The translations under genes and the position numbers were made by a program. From Halarcobacter sp. (lineage in GTDB: Bacteria > Campylobacterota > Campylobacteria > Campylobacterales > Arcobacteraceae), in contig JAQYVX010000002.1 in the NCBI GenBank assembly GCA_030145305.1, positions 124,001 through 188,000 of the forward strand: DNA of 64,000 nucleotides. Direction: 5' to 3'. The notes beneath the pieces are model-generated. The model did no database searches and had not been told where the DNA came from. It saw nothing but the letters and a program-made list of their open reading frames with translations. This document shows, in pieces, positions 8,728 to 16,763 of this stretch; positions within the stretch are counted from its first letter, which is position 1; every line of letters begins with the position of its first letter.

Positions 8728-8769
8728 ATTACCTAGCGGCAATTTATTAGCTAGAGTCAAACGTTATGT
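8702..8769 (+). other. attC-like recombination site 1
   Basis: ACCTAAC (8702-8708, fits RYYYAAC) and GTTATGT (8763-8769) form the outer R boxes. After 5- and 6-base unpaired spacers come CTCGTAGC (8714-8721) and GCTAGAG (8750-8756), which pair perfectly apart from one extra G at 8717, like the extrahelical base of real attC sites. Inside is an 8-bp perfect stem (AATAAATT/AATTTATT) and a small CC/GG stem with loop TAGC. R' deviates from GTTRRRY at one base. Confidence 0.65.
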
Positions 8770-8804
8770 GCACAAATAAACTTTAAATCAATCTTTAGCT
8801 AAAA

Positions 8805-8810
8805 TACAAT
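8805..8810 (+). promoter_or_regulatory. Possible -10 box in the leader of the RhuM cassette
   Basis: TACAAT follows an AT-rich run 36 bases after attC-like site 1. A second candidate, TAAAAT at 8979-8984, lies closer to the 208-aa gene, whose ribosome binding site is CAGGAG at 8993-8998. About 235 bases between the site and the gene hold no other recognisable element. Confidence 0.35.
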
Positions 8811-9005
8811 ATCAAATTATCAGGCACTAAAATATTACAAAAGAAATATAAAAAAACTACAAATACTTTGATAGTTTAAATCCTGTTAATAAGATAGCGA
8901 TAATGAAGTTAAAATTGTTAAGAGTAATTAAAAATATTACTATATGACATATTTTTTTAAGGAAATTAATTTTTCTGTTAAAATCTCATAAACAGGAGAT
9001 AAAAA

Positions 9006-9632
9006 ATGACTTATGAAAGAATTCAAGAAAGATTAAATACTGAAATTACTGATGAAGAATTAAACTATTTTATTCAAAATAATATTAATTTTCTAGGATT
9101 AAATACTAGTAATATAAGTCAATATTTATTAGCACAATTATATGTATTAAATGATTATATGAATTTTGATATTACAAATATAGTAAATCAAATAAAAAGT
9201 TTAGAAAGTAATAAAAAAAGTTCTACAAAAAAAGAAACACAATTTAATAGAAAACCTCTAAAAGGCTTATGGCATAAACATTTTTTTGATGCACAATATA
9301 TTTTAAAAAATATAGGTGCTGAATTTGGATTGAATTATGATGGTAATAAAAAACTAGATAAATTGTTATCTAAGAATGATTTTAATAAATTTGATGATAC
9401 TATGAATAAAAAAATTATTTATGAAATAGTTGATGATGTTTTTTTAGGTAGACAAAAAAATAGAGAACTTACTGGAGAATGGATAATATTTGCAAAAGGA
9501 AAGGGCTCTAATTACTACTTAACACTTGCAAGACATGAGGAAGATGATTCAATTATTTACAATAGAATTATAAATAATATTACAGAGTTTAAAGAATTAG
9601 ATTTTTTTAATTACTCTAAGACAAGCAATTAA
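9006..9632 (+). CDS. Hypothetical protein upstream of the RhuM-family gene
   Basis: Unrecognised 208-aa protein, soluble, without signal or TM segment. The first 75 residues are helical and charged. The second half contains a compact motif, GEWIIFAKG followed by NYYLTLARHEEDD, near residues 160-185. I have seen similar wording in accessory proteins of mobile regions, but no function is known to me. CAGGAG precedes the ATG by 7 bases. The RhuM-family gene follows after one base, so the two are almost certainly coexpressed, perhaps as a two-component toxin, antitoxin or defence unit (inference). Confidence 0.65.
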   Translation: MTYERIQERLNTEITDEELNYFIQNNINFLGLNTSNISQYLLAQLYVLNDYMNFDITNIVNQIKSLESNKKSSTKKETQFNRKPLKGLWHKHFFDAQYILKNIGAEFGLNYDGNKKLDKLLSKNDFNKFDDTMNKKIIYEIVDDVFLGRQKNRELTGEWIIFAKGKGSNYYLTLARHEEDDSIIYNRIINNITEFKELDFFNYSKTSN

Positions 9633-9633
9633 T

Positions 9634-10647
9634 ATGAAAAAAAAACTAACAATAAGAAACTCAACAGCAGAATTTCTAATCTTCACAACTGCTAACGGAC
9701 AAGATACAATAGAGGTAAAAGTAGAAGATGAAACAGTATGGTTAACACAAAAACTAATAGCTAAACTATTTGATGTAAATGTAGCAACTGTTAATGAGCA
9801 TCTAAAAAATATATTTAAAACCCATGAACTAGATGAAGATTCAGTTATTAGGAAATTCCTAATAACTGCTAGTGATGGTAAAAACTACAATACAAAACAC
9901 TACAATTTAGAAGTAATTATCTCACTTGGATATAGAATAAATTCAAATAAAGCTACAGAGTTTAGAAGATGGGCAACAGAGGTTTTAAAAACATTTGCAA
10001 CTCGTGGTTATGTGCTTGATAATGAAAGATTAAAAAACGGTAGTTATCTAAATCCTCAGTACTACAAAGATTTAATCTTAGAGATAAGAGACATAAGAGA
10101 GAGTGAAAGAAACTTTTATCAACAAATAACAGATATATATGCAACTGCTTTAGATTATGATTTTCAAGCTCCAACTACACAAGATTTTTTTGCAACTGTT
10201 CAAAATAAACTGCATTGGGCTATACATGGGCATACAGCTTCTGAACTCATAGTTGAAAGAGCAGATCATAAAAAAGAATTTATGGGGCTTACAAATTGGA
10301 AAAAAGCACCAAATGGGAAAATATTAAAATCAGATGTAAGCGTAGCTAAAAACTATCTATCGCAAAATGAGATAAAATCACTTGATAGAATAGTAACTAT
10401 GTATCTTGATTATGCAGAAGATCAAGCGGAGAGAAATATCCCCATGACTATGAAAGATTGGAGTCAAAAACTAAATGCTTTTTTACAATTTAATGAACGA
10501 GATATTTTACAAAATTCAGGAAAAGTTACAGCCGTAATTGCAAAAGAGTTTGCTATCAGTGAATTTGAGAAATATAAAGTAATTCAGGATAAATCATATA
10601 AAAGTGATTTTGATAGATTATTAGGTGAATTTGATATTCAGGGGTGA
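9634..10647 (+). CDS. Virulence RhuM family protein
   Basis: A 337-aa member of the RhuM family, named after a Salmonella SPI-3 gene of uncertain function. Diagnostic stretches are EDETVWLTQKLIAKLFDV (winged-helix-like start), DGKNYNTKHYNLEVIISLGYR and FRRWATEVLKTFATRGYVL. The C-terminal half carries the conserved LHWAIHGHTASELI and FLQFNERDIL. Such genes are scattered among mobile islands; a DNA-binding or toxin-like role is often suspected but not shown. The start ATG lies one base after the previous stop with no separate ribosome binding site, so translation is probably coupled. An attC-like site follows the stop by four bases. Confidence 0.88.
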   Translation: MKKKLTIRNSTAEFLIFTTANGQDTIEVKVEDETVWLTQKLIAKLFDVNVATVNEHLKNIFKTHELDEDSVIRKFLITASDGKNYNTKHYNLEVIISLGYRINSNKATEFRRWATEVLKTFATRGYVLDNERLKNGSYLNPQYYKDLILEIRDIRESERNFYQQITDIYATALDYDFQAPTTQDFFATVQNKLHWAIHGHTASELIVERADHKKEFMGLTNWKKAPNGKILKSDVSVAKNYLSQNEIKSLDRIVTMYLDYAEDQAERNIPMTMKDWSQKLNAFLQFNERDILQNSGKVTAVIAKEFAISEFEKYKVIQDKSYKSDFDRLLGEFDIQG

Positions 10648-10650
10648 TAC

Positions 10651-10707
10651 ACACAACAAATCCTAGCACCGAACAGGATACTCTGTCGGTGAAATCAACC
10701 GTTATTC
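10651..10707 (+). other. attC-like recombination site 2
   Basis: ACACAAC (10651-10657) and GTTATTC (10701-10707) flank a hairpin CACCGAACAG/CTGTCGGTG (10667-10676 with 10683-10691) that has one bulged A and a 6-base loop. Its ends match site 1: AACAAATCCT against AACAAAACCT, and TCAACCGTTAT against TCAAACGTTAT, while the centres are unrelated. That is the pattern of attC sites in one array. The R boxes are imperfect, and the L boxes pair less well than in site 1. Confidence 0.5.
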
Positions 10708-10712
10708 CACCA

Positions 10713-11564
10713 CTATTTAACAGTAGCTAAAACCAATTCTCTTAAAATTTTACAAGCAACAGCAGTAGAAACTCCACTTGCATCATATTTTGGGCTTAAT
10801 TCTACAATATCAAGTCCTACAACATTTTCTAATTTGCTTAACATAGCTATAATTTCTAACATTTGATGAAAGTTTATTCCGCCTGGTTCAGGAGTTCCTG
10901 TTCCTGGGAAAACAGAAGGATCTAATACATCTAAATCTATTGTTATATAAACAGGTTTATTTTTCAATCTTCTAACACAAGATTCTAAAGTATTATATGT
11001 AAATTTTTCCAAATGAGTATGTTTTTTTGCCCATTCAAATTCTTCTTTTAGACCAGAACGAATACAAAATTGATTGATTTTTCCATCACCAACTTGGTCA
11101 TAAATTCGTCTTATAACAGTTGCATGACTTAAGGATTCACCTAAATAATCTTCTCTTAAATCTGTATGTGCATCAAAATGAATTATGTTTAAATCATCAT
11201 ATTTTTTAGATAATGCTTTAACAGGAGCTAAGGAAACTAAATGCTCTCCACCAATCATAATTGGAATTTTATTTGCATCAATGATTTCTTGAACTTGTTT
11301 TTGAATCATTCTTAATGCAGTTTTTTTATCTCCAAAAGGTAATTCAAGGTTTCCATAATCAAAAAGTTTTAAATCTTCTAAATCTTTTTCTAAATATGGA
11401 CTATAAGATTCTAATCCCCAAGAATCTTCTCTCATTGCACTTGGGGCAAATCTTGCTCCTGGTTTAAATGAAGTTGTTCCATCAAATGGTGCACCAAAAA
11501 GTACAGCCTTTGATTCCTCAAAATTATCTTCAAACCCTATAAAACTATTACCTTGTTGCTTCAT
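10713..11564 (-). CDS. speB: Agmatinase / ureohydrolase family protein
   Basis: A 283-aa binuclear-manganese ureohydrolase. Metal-ligand motifs are all present: GGEH (near residue 103), DAHTD (near 130) and DLDVLDP near residue 210. The SHATVIRRI loop and the FGAPFDGTTSFKPGARFAP N-terminus favour agmatinase, which makes putrescine and urea from agmatine, over arginase. The start codon overlaps the rodA stop (ATGA), and its ribosome binding site AAGGAGA lies inside the rodA end, so the two are coupled. It converges on the cassette region, and its stop lies 6 bases from attC-like site 2. Confidence 0.9.
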   Translation of the reverse strand: MKQQGNSFIGFEDNFEESKAVLFGAPFDGTTSFKPGARFAPSAMREDSWGLESYSPYLEKDLEDLKLFDYGNLELPFGDKKTALRMIQKQVQEIIDANKIPIMIGGEHLVSLAPVKALSKKYDDLNIIHFDAHTDLREDYLGESLSHATVIRRIYDQVGDGKINQFCIRSGLKEEFEWAKKHTHLEKFTYNTLESCVRRLKNKPVYITIDLDVLDPSVFPGTGTPEPGGINFHQMLEIIAMLSKLENVVGLDIVELSPKYDASGVSTAVACKILRELVLATVK

Positions 11565-12670
11565 GCTAATCTCCTTTCAAAGCTATACATATCCATAAAT
11601 CTAAATGCTAATAAATTTTCTAAAATAGCAAATAAAACAATAAAATTAATAAATGAGCTCCCACCATAGGAGAACATGGGTAAAGGAAGCCCTACAACAG
11701 GAGCATAACCAATTACCATCAAAATATTAATACTCATATCAAAAAATATCAAAAGACCTAATCCGGAGGAAAAGACCCTAATTACAAAATCATCATGAAA
11801 ATAATAATTCATGGACAATAAATGTAATATCAATAAACCATAAACAAAGATAAGTCCAAAGGCCCCTAAAAAACCATATCTTTCTACAAAATATGCAAAA
11901 ATAAAATCACTTGTTGCAATTGGCAAAAATTTAAGTTGGGTTTGAGTTGCTTCTTTTGTATTTTTTCCTGTTAAACCACCATTTCCAATGGCAATAATAG
12001 ATTGTTGTACTTGATAACTAGGTTTTTCAGATAAAAAATCCTGTATTCTTTTTTTCTGATAATCTTTAATTAAATTACCATAAATAAAAGGTGAAGTTAA
12101 AGCAATAGTAACAAATATTGTTGCCCAAATTTTCCAAGAAACTCCAACAATAAATAAAATTCCATATCCCACTAATAATAAAACAAGGGCAGTTCCTAAA
12201 TCAGGCTCTTTTGCAATTAAAATAAAAGGCAATATAATATAAAAAGAAAAATAAATAAAATCTTTACTATTATAGCCGCCCTTTTCAGGCTGCTTCATTT
12301 GGATTAAATAACCAAGCATTAAAATAAATACTGGTTTAAAAAGTTCACTAGGTTGTATTGTTAATCCTGCAATTGGTATAGAAAGCCACCTTTTTGCACC
12401 AAGTCTTGTTTCACCAAAAAACTCCACAGCTAAAAGCAATATAATTCCAAGCCAATATAAAAGAGGAATAAGTCTTATATGCCTTCGTATTGGTAAAATA
12501 AATACTACAAAAAAAGCAAACAAGGATATAGAAAAGTATACCAATTGCTTATTAGCTAATGCCGTATTGGTTTCACTTATCAAATTGTAAGAAAGTAATA
12601 CCAAAGGTAAAATAAATATAATTAATAAATAGTCAAAATGAGATATAATTCTCTTATCAAATAAACGCAT
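11561..12670 (-). CDS. rodA: Rod shape-determining SEDS glycosyltransferase RodA
   Basis: A 369-aa polytopic protein with about ten hydrophobic helices, of the FtsW/RodA/SpoVE (SEDS) family that polymerises peptidoglycan. The GLPLPMFSYGGSSFINF signature lies near the C-terminus. AGLTIQPSELFKPVFIL and AKEPDLGTALVLLL are the conserved substrate-channel segments. The pairing partner, a class B PBP, is not in the window. I chose the ATG at 12670 (MRLFDKRIISHFDYLL) because the upstream extension of the frame runs into the divergent gene, which starts 20 bases away. Confidence 0.93.
   Translation of the reverse strand: MRLFDKRIISHFDYLLIIFILPLVLLSYNLISETNTALANKQLVYFSISLFAFFVVFILPIRRHIRLIPLLYWLGIILLLAVEFFGETRLGAKRWLSIPIAGLTIQPSELFKPVFILMLGYLIQMKQPEKGGYNSKDFIYFSFYIILPFILIAKEPDLGTALVLLLVGYGILFIVGVSWKIWATIFVTIALTSPFIYGNLIKDYQKKRIQDFLSEKPSYQVQQSIIAIGNGGLTGKNTKEATQTQLKFLPIATSDFIFAYFVERYGFLGAFGLIFVYGLLILHLLSMNYYFHDDFVIRVFSSGLGLLIFFDMSINILMVIGYAPVVGLPLPMFSYGGSSFINFIVLFAILENLLAFRFMDMYSFERRLA
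12644..12649 (+). promoter_or_regulatory. -10 box for the pseudouridine synthase-flpA cluster
   Basis: A perfect TATAAT on the plus strand, inside the first codons of the divergent rodA gene, about 40 bases before the ATG at 12690. The two divergent starts are only 19 bases apart, so each promoter must lie inside the other gene. Confidence 0.55.
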
Positions 12671-12689
12671 AGTGAAAGAGTATCGAAAT

Positions 12690-13676
12690 ATGGATAAAAA
12701 TTTTATTGTTAATGAAGTAAATCGCTTAGATAAATTCTTAAGTCTTAACATTGAGGCTTCAAGAAATCAAATTGAACAACTAATAAAAAAAGGTTTTGTA
12801 AAAGTTGATGGAAAGCAAACCCTTAAAAATGGCCTTAAATTAAAAGTAAATCAAGAAATTGAAGTTTCATTTCCAGAAGCAGAAATTTCAAAAATAAAAG
12901 ATGTAGAGTTTGTAAAAGAATCTCTAATGGGCAAAAAAATTAAAATAATTTATGAAGATGAATATATTTTAGTATTAAACAAACCTTATAATTTAACAGT
13001 GCACGATGCTCCAAGTGTTAAAGATGCAACTTTAGTTGATTGGTTAAAACTAAATAATATCTCACTTTCAACAATAAGTGGAGAAGAAAGGCATGGCATA
13101 GTTCATAGACTTGACAAAGGAACTAGTGGGGTTATGGTTGTTGCAAAAACCAATGAAGCACATGCAGGATTATCAAAACAACTTGAAAATAAATCAATGG
13201 GAAGATATTACCTAGCCTTGCTTGATTTTCCTTTAAAAGAGGATTTAATTATCGAAAAACCAATTGCTAGAAGTCCAAGTAATCGTCTTAAAATGGCAAT
13301 TATAGAAAATGGGAAAAATGCGAAATCAGCTTTTTCTAAAATTGAAGTCTCAAATAATGAGAAATATGACCTAATTGCCTGCAAACTTTTTACAGGTAGA
13401 ACACACCAAATCAGAGTTCATCTAAGTTCGATAAATAGGCATATTCTAGGTGATAATTTATATGGATTTAAGGGCGAATTAAATAAAATAAATAGATTTT
13501 ATTTACATGCATATATTTTATACTTAACTCACCCTATTACAAATAAAAAAATGAGCTTTAAAGCCCCCTTGAGTGAAGATATGCATGACTTTTTAGAAAA
13601 CAATTTTAACATGGAGAGTATAAATGACAAAATTAATGAAACTAACATCATTAACAGTTTTAGTTTTACTAGTTAG
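12690..13676 (+). CDS. RluA/RluD-family rRNA pseudouridine synthase
   Basis: A 328-aa protein with an N-terminal S4 RNA-binding domain (RLDKFLSLNIEASRNQIEQL, residues 9-55). The catalytic domain has the family motif GIVHRLDKGTSGVMVVAKT, in which the aspartate attacks uridine, and the late LFTGRTHQIRVHL motif. It should modify uridines of 23S rRNA; the exact site cannot be told. The C-terminal tail overlaps the flpA start by 53 bases in another frame. It is the equivalent of Cj1280c in the conserved C. jejuni cluster. Confidence 0.9.
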   Translation: MDKNFIVNEVNRLDKFLSLNIEASRNQIEQLIKKGFVKVDGKQTLKNGLKLKVNQEIEVSFPEAEISKIKDVEFVKESLMGKKIKIIYEDEYILVLNKPYNLTVHDAPSVKDATLVDWLKLNNISLSTISGEERHGIVHRLDKGTSGVMVVAKTNEAHAGLSKQLENKSMGRYYLALLDFPLKEDLIIEKPIARSPSNRLKMAIIENGKNAKSAFSKIEVSNNEKYDLIACKLFTGRTHQIRVHLSSINRHILGDNLYGFKGELNKINRFYLHAYILYLTHPITNKKMSFKAPLSEDMHDFLENNFNMESINDKINETNIINSFSFTS

Positions 13677-14904
13677 TGGCTGTACTAATAAAGTAAACTT
13701 ATCCCAAATAAAAGCACCAAAAATAGATGAAAGCTTAGAAGTAATTGATTCTAGTTCAATTAGATCAATATCTGATATGAACTCAATTGCTTTAGAATGG
13801 AGAAAAGTGGATGATCCAAGAGTTGTTGGATACCATTTTTACAGAGCAAATATGCAAAAAGATGGAGCAAAACTAAAACTAATTGATACTCTTGAAAATA
13901 GATATAAAACTCACTATTTAGATGAAGATTTAGAACCAAATACAAAATACGTATATAAAATATCAGCAGCAACAGAAGGTGAAGTTGAATCAAGAACAAC
14001 AAATGATTATGTAGTAGCGACTCTTCCTAAATTTGAAGGAGTGAGTTTTATACAAGCAATTTCAAATCTTCCAAGACAAATAAAAATTATTTGGAGACCT
14101 CACCAAAATGAAAGAGTAAACTCATACAAAATTGAAAGAACAAGCCCTCAAACTAGTGAATGGGAAGAAGTTGGTAGCGTTGAAGGAAGATTACAAGCTG
14201 AGTTTATTGATGAAGACTTAGATGATAATGTAATTTATAATTACAGAGTTACTTCTATATCTTTTGATGGTATTGAATCACAAGCTAGTGAAATTGTTAA
14301 AGCTCAAACTAAGCCTTTACCTGAGGGGATTTTAAGTCTAAAAGCAACAAATGATTTACCAAGAAAGATCACATTAAATTGGAAGCCTTCAGAATCATCT
14401 GATGTAATCAAATACAATATTTATAGAAGTACAAACGCAAATAATTTCTTTGATATTGTTAAAGTAGTAAATACTCAAACTCTTGAATTTAATGATTTTG
14501 TAAATGAAGATGGAAAAGTTTATTTTTATAAAGTTAGTTCTGTTGATAAAGATGGTTTAGAAAGTGATTTAAATATAAACTCTGTAATGGGAGTAACATT
14601 AAGTAAATTAAATAAACCTATTATTACTTTAGCTCAAATCCAAGGTGAAAAAGCAATTTTAAACTGGCAAGCAGGAGATAAAAGAGCAGTTTCTTACAAT
14701 ATAATTAAAAAAATAAAAGAGAATTTCTTTAAATCAAAAACTCTTAAAATTGAAGGAATTAAAGCTTTAAGATATGAAGACAAAGATATTGTAAGAGGTG
14801 TTGAGTACAGTTATGCACTTCAATCTGTTGATGAATTCGGGATAGTGTCGGAAATGACAAATAAAACGGAATTAGTATTACCAAAATTGAAAGAGTTAAA
14901 TTAG
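13624..14904 (+). CDS. flpA: Fibronectin type III domain lipoprotein, FlpA-like adhesin
   Basis: A 426-aa lipoprotein with signal peptide and lipobox LVSGC (Cys near residue 20), followed by four FN3-type domains of about 95 residues. Each shows the W...YxIxR and Y.Y.V/I....D..G.ES.. pattern. Sequence and position (after the pseudouridine synthase, before trmB) match FlpA of C. jejuni (Cj1279c), a surface lipoprotein that binds fibronectin. GGAGAG just upstream supports the start at 13624 despite the 53-base overlap. Whether this organism uses it for host adhesion or cell-envelope work is open, since free-living relatives also carry it. Confidence 0.85.
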   Translation: MTKLMKLTSLTVLVLLVSGCTNKVNLSQIKAPKIDESLEVIDSSSIRSISDMNSIALEWRKVDDPRVVGYHFYRANMQKDGAKLKLIDTLENRYKTHYLDEDLEPNTKYVYKISAATEGEVESRTTNDYVVATLPKFEGVSFIQAISNLPRQIKIIWRPHQNERVNSYKIERTSPQTSEWEEVGSVEGRLQAEFIDEDLDDNVIYNYRVTSISFDGIESQASEIVKAQTKPLPEGILSLKATNDLPRKITLNWKPSESSDVIKYNIYRSTNANNFFDIVKVVNTQTLEFNDFVNEDGKVYFYKVSSVDKDGLESDLNINSVMGVTLSKLNKPIITLAQIQGEKAILNWQAGDKRAVSYNIIKKIKENFFKSKTLKIEGIKALRYEDKDIVRGVEYSYALQSVDEFGIVSEMTNKTELVLPKLKELN

Positions 14905-14907
14905 CAT

Positions 14908-16104
14908 ATGCCACATATAGTTTTTGATAAATATAATAAAAAATTAGAAACGCCATCAAAAAAAGATGGCGTTGGATTCAACTTTGTAGCAAAGTCGTTT
15001 AACTTTACTCAAAAAAAAAGAAATACTGAATACAAAATTTGTGCTTTTAAAGATGAAAAAGAGTTCTTATTAACTCTAAGAGAAAAAGATGAAAGCTACT
15101 TACTAAAAGCTGATAAAGTTACAAGAGTTTCTCCTCTTCATCTTATAAAAGATGCTTTAAACTCTTATGCTTCTTCAATAGAAGCTAATATTACTTTTTC
15201 AAATACTCATAATGTAAATCAAAAAGTAAAACCTAATCAAGGGTATTTAAAAGATATTGATTATTTTATAAATGATTTTGAAACAAAAAGAGAGATTCAA
15301 ATAGAGATTGGATTTGGAAGTGGAAGACATCTTTTACATCAAGCAAAAGCCAATCCTGATATTCAATTTATAGGTCTTGAAATTCATAGTCCTTCAATAG
15401 AACAACTACTTAAGCAATTAGAAATACAAAATATTGATAATATTTTAGTTGTTAATTATGATGCTAGATTATTTATGGAATTTATTGATTCAAATAAAGT
15501 AGGGAAAATATTTGTACATTTTCCTGTTCCTTGGGATAAAAAACCACATAGAAGAATATTCTCAAATGCCTTTATAAATGAAGCTTTAAGAGTATTAAAA
15601 CTTGAAGGAACACTTGAACTAAGAACTGATAGTAGAAAATATTTTGACTATTGTACCCAATTACTTACAAATTTAAGTACAGGAAAAATTGTAATCGATA
15701 TAAATAAAGATTTACCAATTTCAAGTAAATATGAAGATAGATGGAAACTACAAGGTAAAAATATTTATGATGTCACTTTATTTTGTAATCAAGAAGATAA
15801 AGCTATTGATTTAGATTATGATTTTACATTCAAAGATGACATTAATTTTGATGAAATAATAAAAACAATTTCTACAAAAGCTATTGTAGGAGAAGACTAT
15901 TTTTTACACATAGAAGATATTTTTACAATTGAAGATAAAAAAGATTCAGGCTTAATTCAAATTACTTTTGGAAGTTTTGATAGACCTTTAAGTAAATATA
16001 TTTTAGTTGAAAATAAAAAAGCAAAATATTTTCAAGATTTACCACTTCCTACAAGTTCAAATATGAAAGCCCATAATAAATTTAAAAAGATGTTAAAAGC
16101 ATGA
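14908..16104 (+). CDS. trmB: tRNA (guanine-N7-)-methyltransferase, long form
   Basis: TrmB makes m7G46 in tRNA using SAM. The methyltransferase core lies in the middle: EIGFGSGRHLLHQA (SAM motif I), FIGLEIHSPSIEQLL, and VHFPVPWDKKPHRR, the TrmB equivalent of the FPDPWPKKRH motif. At 398 aa it is nearly twice the usual length, with about 125 extra N-terminal and about 90 extra C-terminal residues, as in Campylobacter. It starts 3 bases after flpA and overlaps ftsE by 4 bases. Confidence 0.92.
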   Translation: MPHIVFDKYNKKLETPSKKDGVGFNFVAKSFNFTQKKRNTEYKICAFKDEKEFLLTLREKDESYLLKADKVTRVSPLHLIKDALNSYASSIEANITFSNTHNVNQKVKPNQGYLKDIDYFINDFETKREIQIEIGFGSGRHLLHQAKANPDIQFIGLEIHSPSIEQLLKQLEIQNIDNILVVNYDARLFMEFIDSNKVGKIFVHFPVPWDKKPHRRIFSNAFINEALRVLKLEGTLELRTDSRKYFDYCTQLLTNLSTGKIVIDINKDLPISSKYEDRWKLQGKNIYDVTLFCNQEDKAIDLDYDFTFKDDINFDEIIKTISTKAIVGEDYFLHIEDIFTIEDKKDSGLIQITFGSFDRPLSKYILVENKKAKYFQDLPLPTSSNMKAHNKFKKMLKA

Positions 16105-16763
16105 TTAGAGCCAAGAATATATATCTTTCATATGATGAAAATAAATACATTATCAAAAAAGGTAATTTTTCCATAAAAGAGAAAGAGTTTATATTCATTG
16201 GCGGAACAAGTGGTAGTGGAAAATCTACTCTTTTAAAATCTTTTTATGGTGATATTTCTTTAAAGCATGGAAGTTTAATAATTGCAGGACAAGAAGTTTT
16301 TGGAGTAAAAGGAAAACCTCTTAGACATCTTAGAAAAGATATTGGAATTATATTTCAAGATTATAAGCTTATTAAAGAGTGGACTATTGAAGAAAACATT
16401 ATGATTCCTTTGAAAATCAATGGTTATTCTCATGACATATCAAAAGAGCAAGCAGTAAAATTGTTAGCACATGTAAAACTTTCCCATAGGCAAGGATATT
16501 ATCCAAATGAACTAAGTGGAGGAGAACAACAAAGAGTTGCAGTTGCCCGTGCTTTAGCTCATAATCCAAAAATTATAATAGCTGATGAACCTACTGGAAA
16601 CCTAGATGATTATTCAGCTGATGTAGTTTGGAATTTATTAAAAGGGGCAAACGAACAATTAGGAATTACAGTTGTAGTTGTAACCCATAGAGTTCCAAAA
16701 AACTTTGGAATTAGATTTAGACAACTATCAATTGAAGACGGAATAATTTATGAAGTTTCTTAA
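16101..16763 (+). CDS. ftsE: Cell division ATP-binding protein FtsE
   Basis: A 220-aa ABC ATPase with Walker A GGTSGSGKST near residue 40, Q-loop FQDYKLI, signature LSGGEQQRVAVARAL and Walker B IIIADEPTGNLD. The length and adjacency to an FtsX-like permease and an EnvC-like protein identify FtsE, which powers activation of septal murein hydrolases. Its ATG overlaps the trmB stop (ATGA), and the ftsX start lies 14 bases inside its 3' end. Confidence 0.93.
   Translation: MIRAKNIYLSYDENKYIIKKGNFSIKEKEFIFIGGTSGSGKSTLLKSFYGDISLKHGSLIIAGQEVFGVKGKPLRHLRKDIGIIFQDYKLIKEWTIEENIMIPLKINGYSHDISKEQAVKLLAHVKLSHRQGYYPNELSGGEQQRVAVARALAHNPKIIIADEPTGNLDDYSADVVWNLLKGANEQLGITVVVVTHRVPKNFGIRFRQLSIEDGIIYEVS

Larger units (their letters stand above)
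8106..10707 (+). mobile_element. Putative integron cassette cluster without integrase (CALIN)
   Basis: Two attC-like sites (8702-8769 and 10651-10707) follow the ends of two gene units. A GTTAGGT that fits the GTTRRRY core lies 22 bases before the first gene. All genes and sites point the same way, as in a cassette array. On this reading cassette 1 is 8107-8763 and cassette 2 is 8764-10701. No tyrosine integrase is in the window. The layout and shared site ends are visible; mobility is inferred. Confidence 0.6.

Noticed and set aside
9962-10174. Minus-strand open frame inside the RhuM-family gene
   Set aside because: The plus-strand protein has clear family motifs throughout; the reverse frame has none and no ribosome binding site.
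10667-10691. Hairpin after the RhuM-family gene as a simple terminator
   Set aside because: No T run follows the stem, and its flanks match the ends of attC-like site 1.
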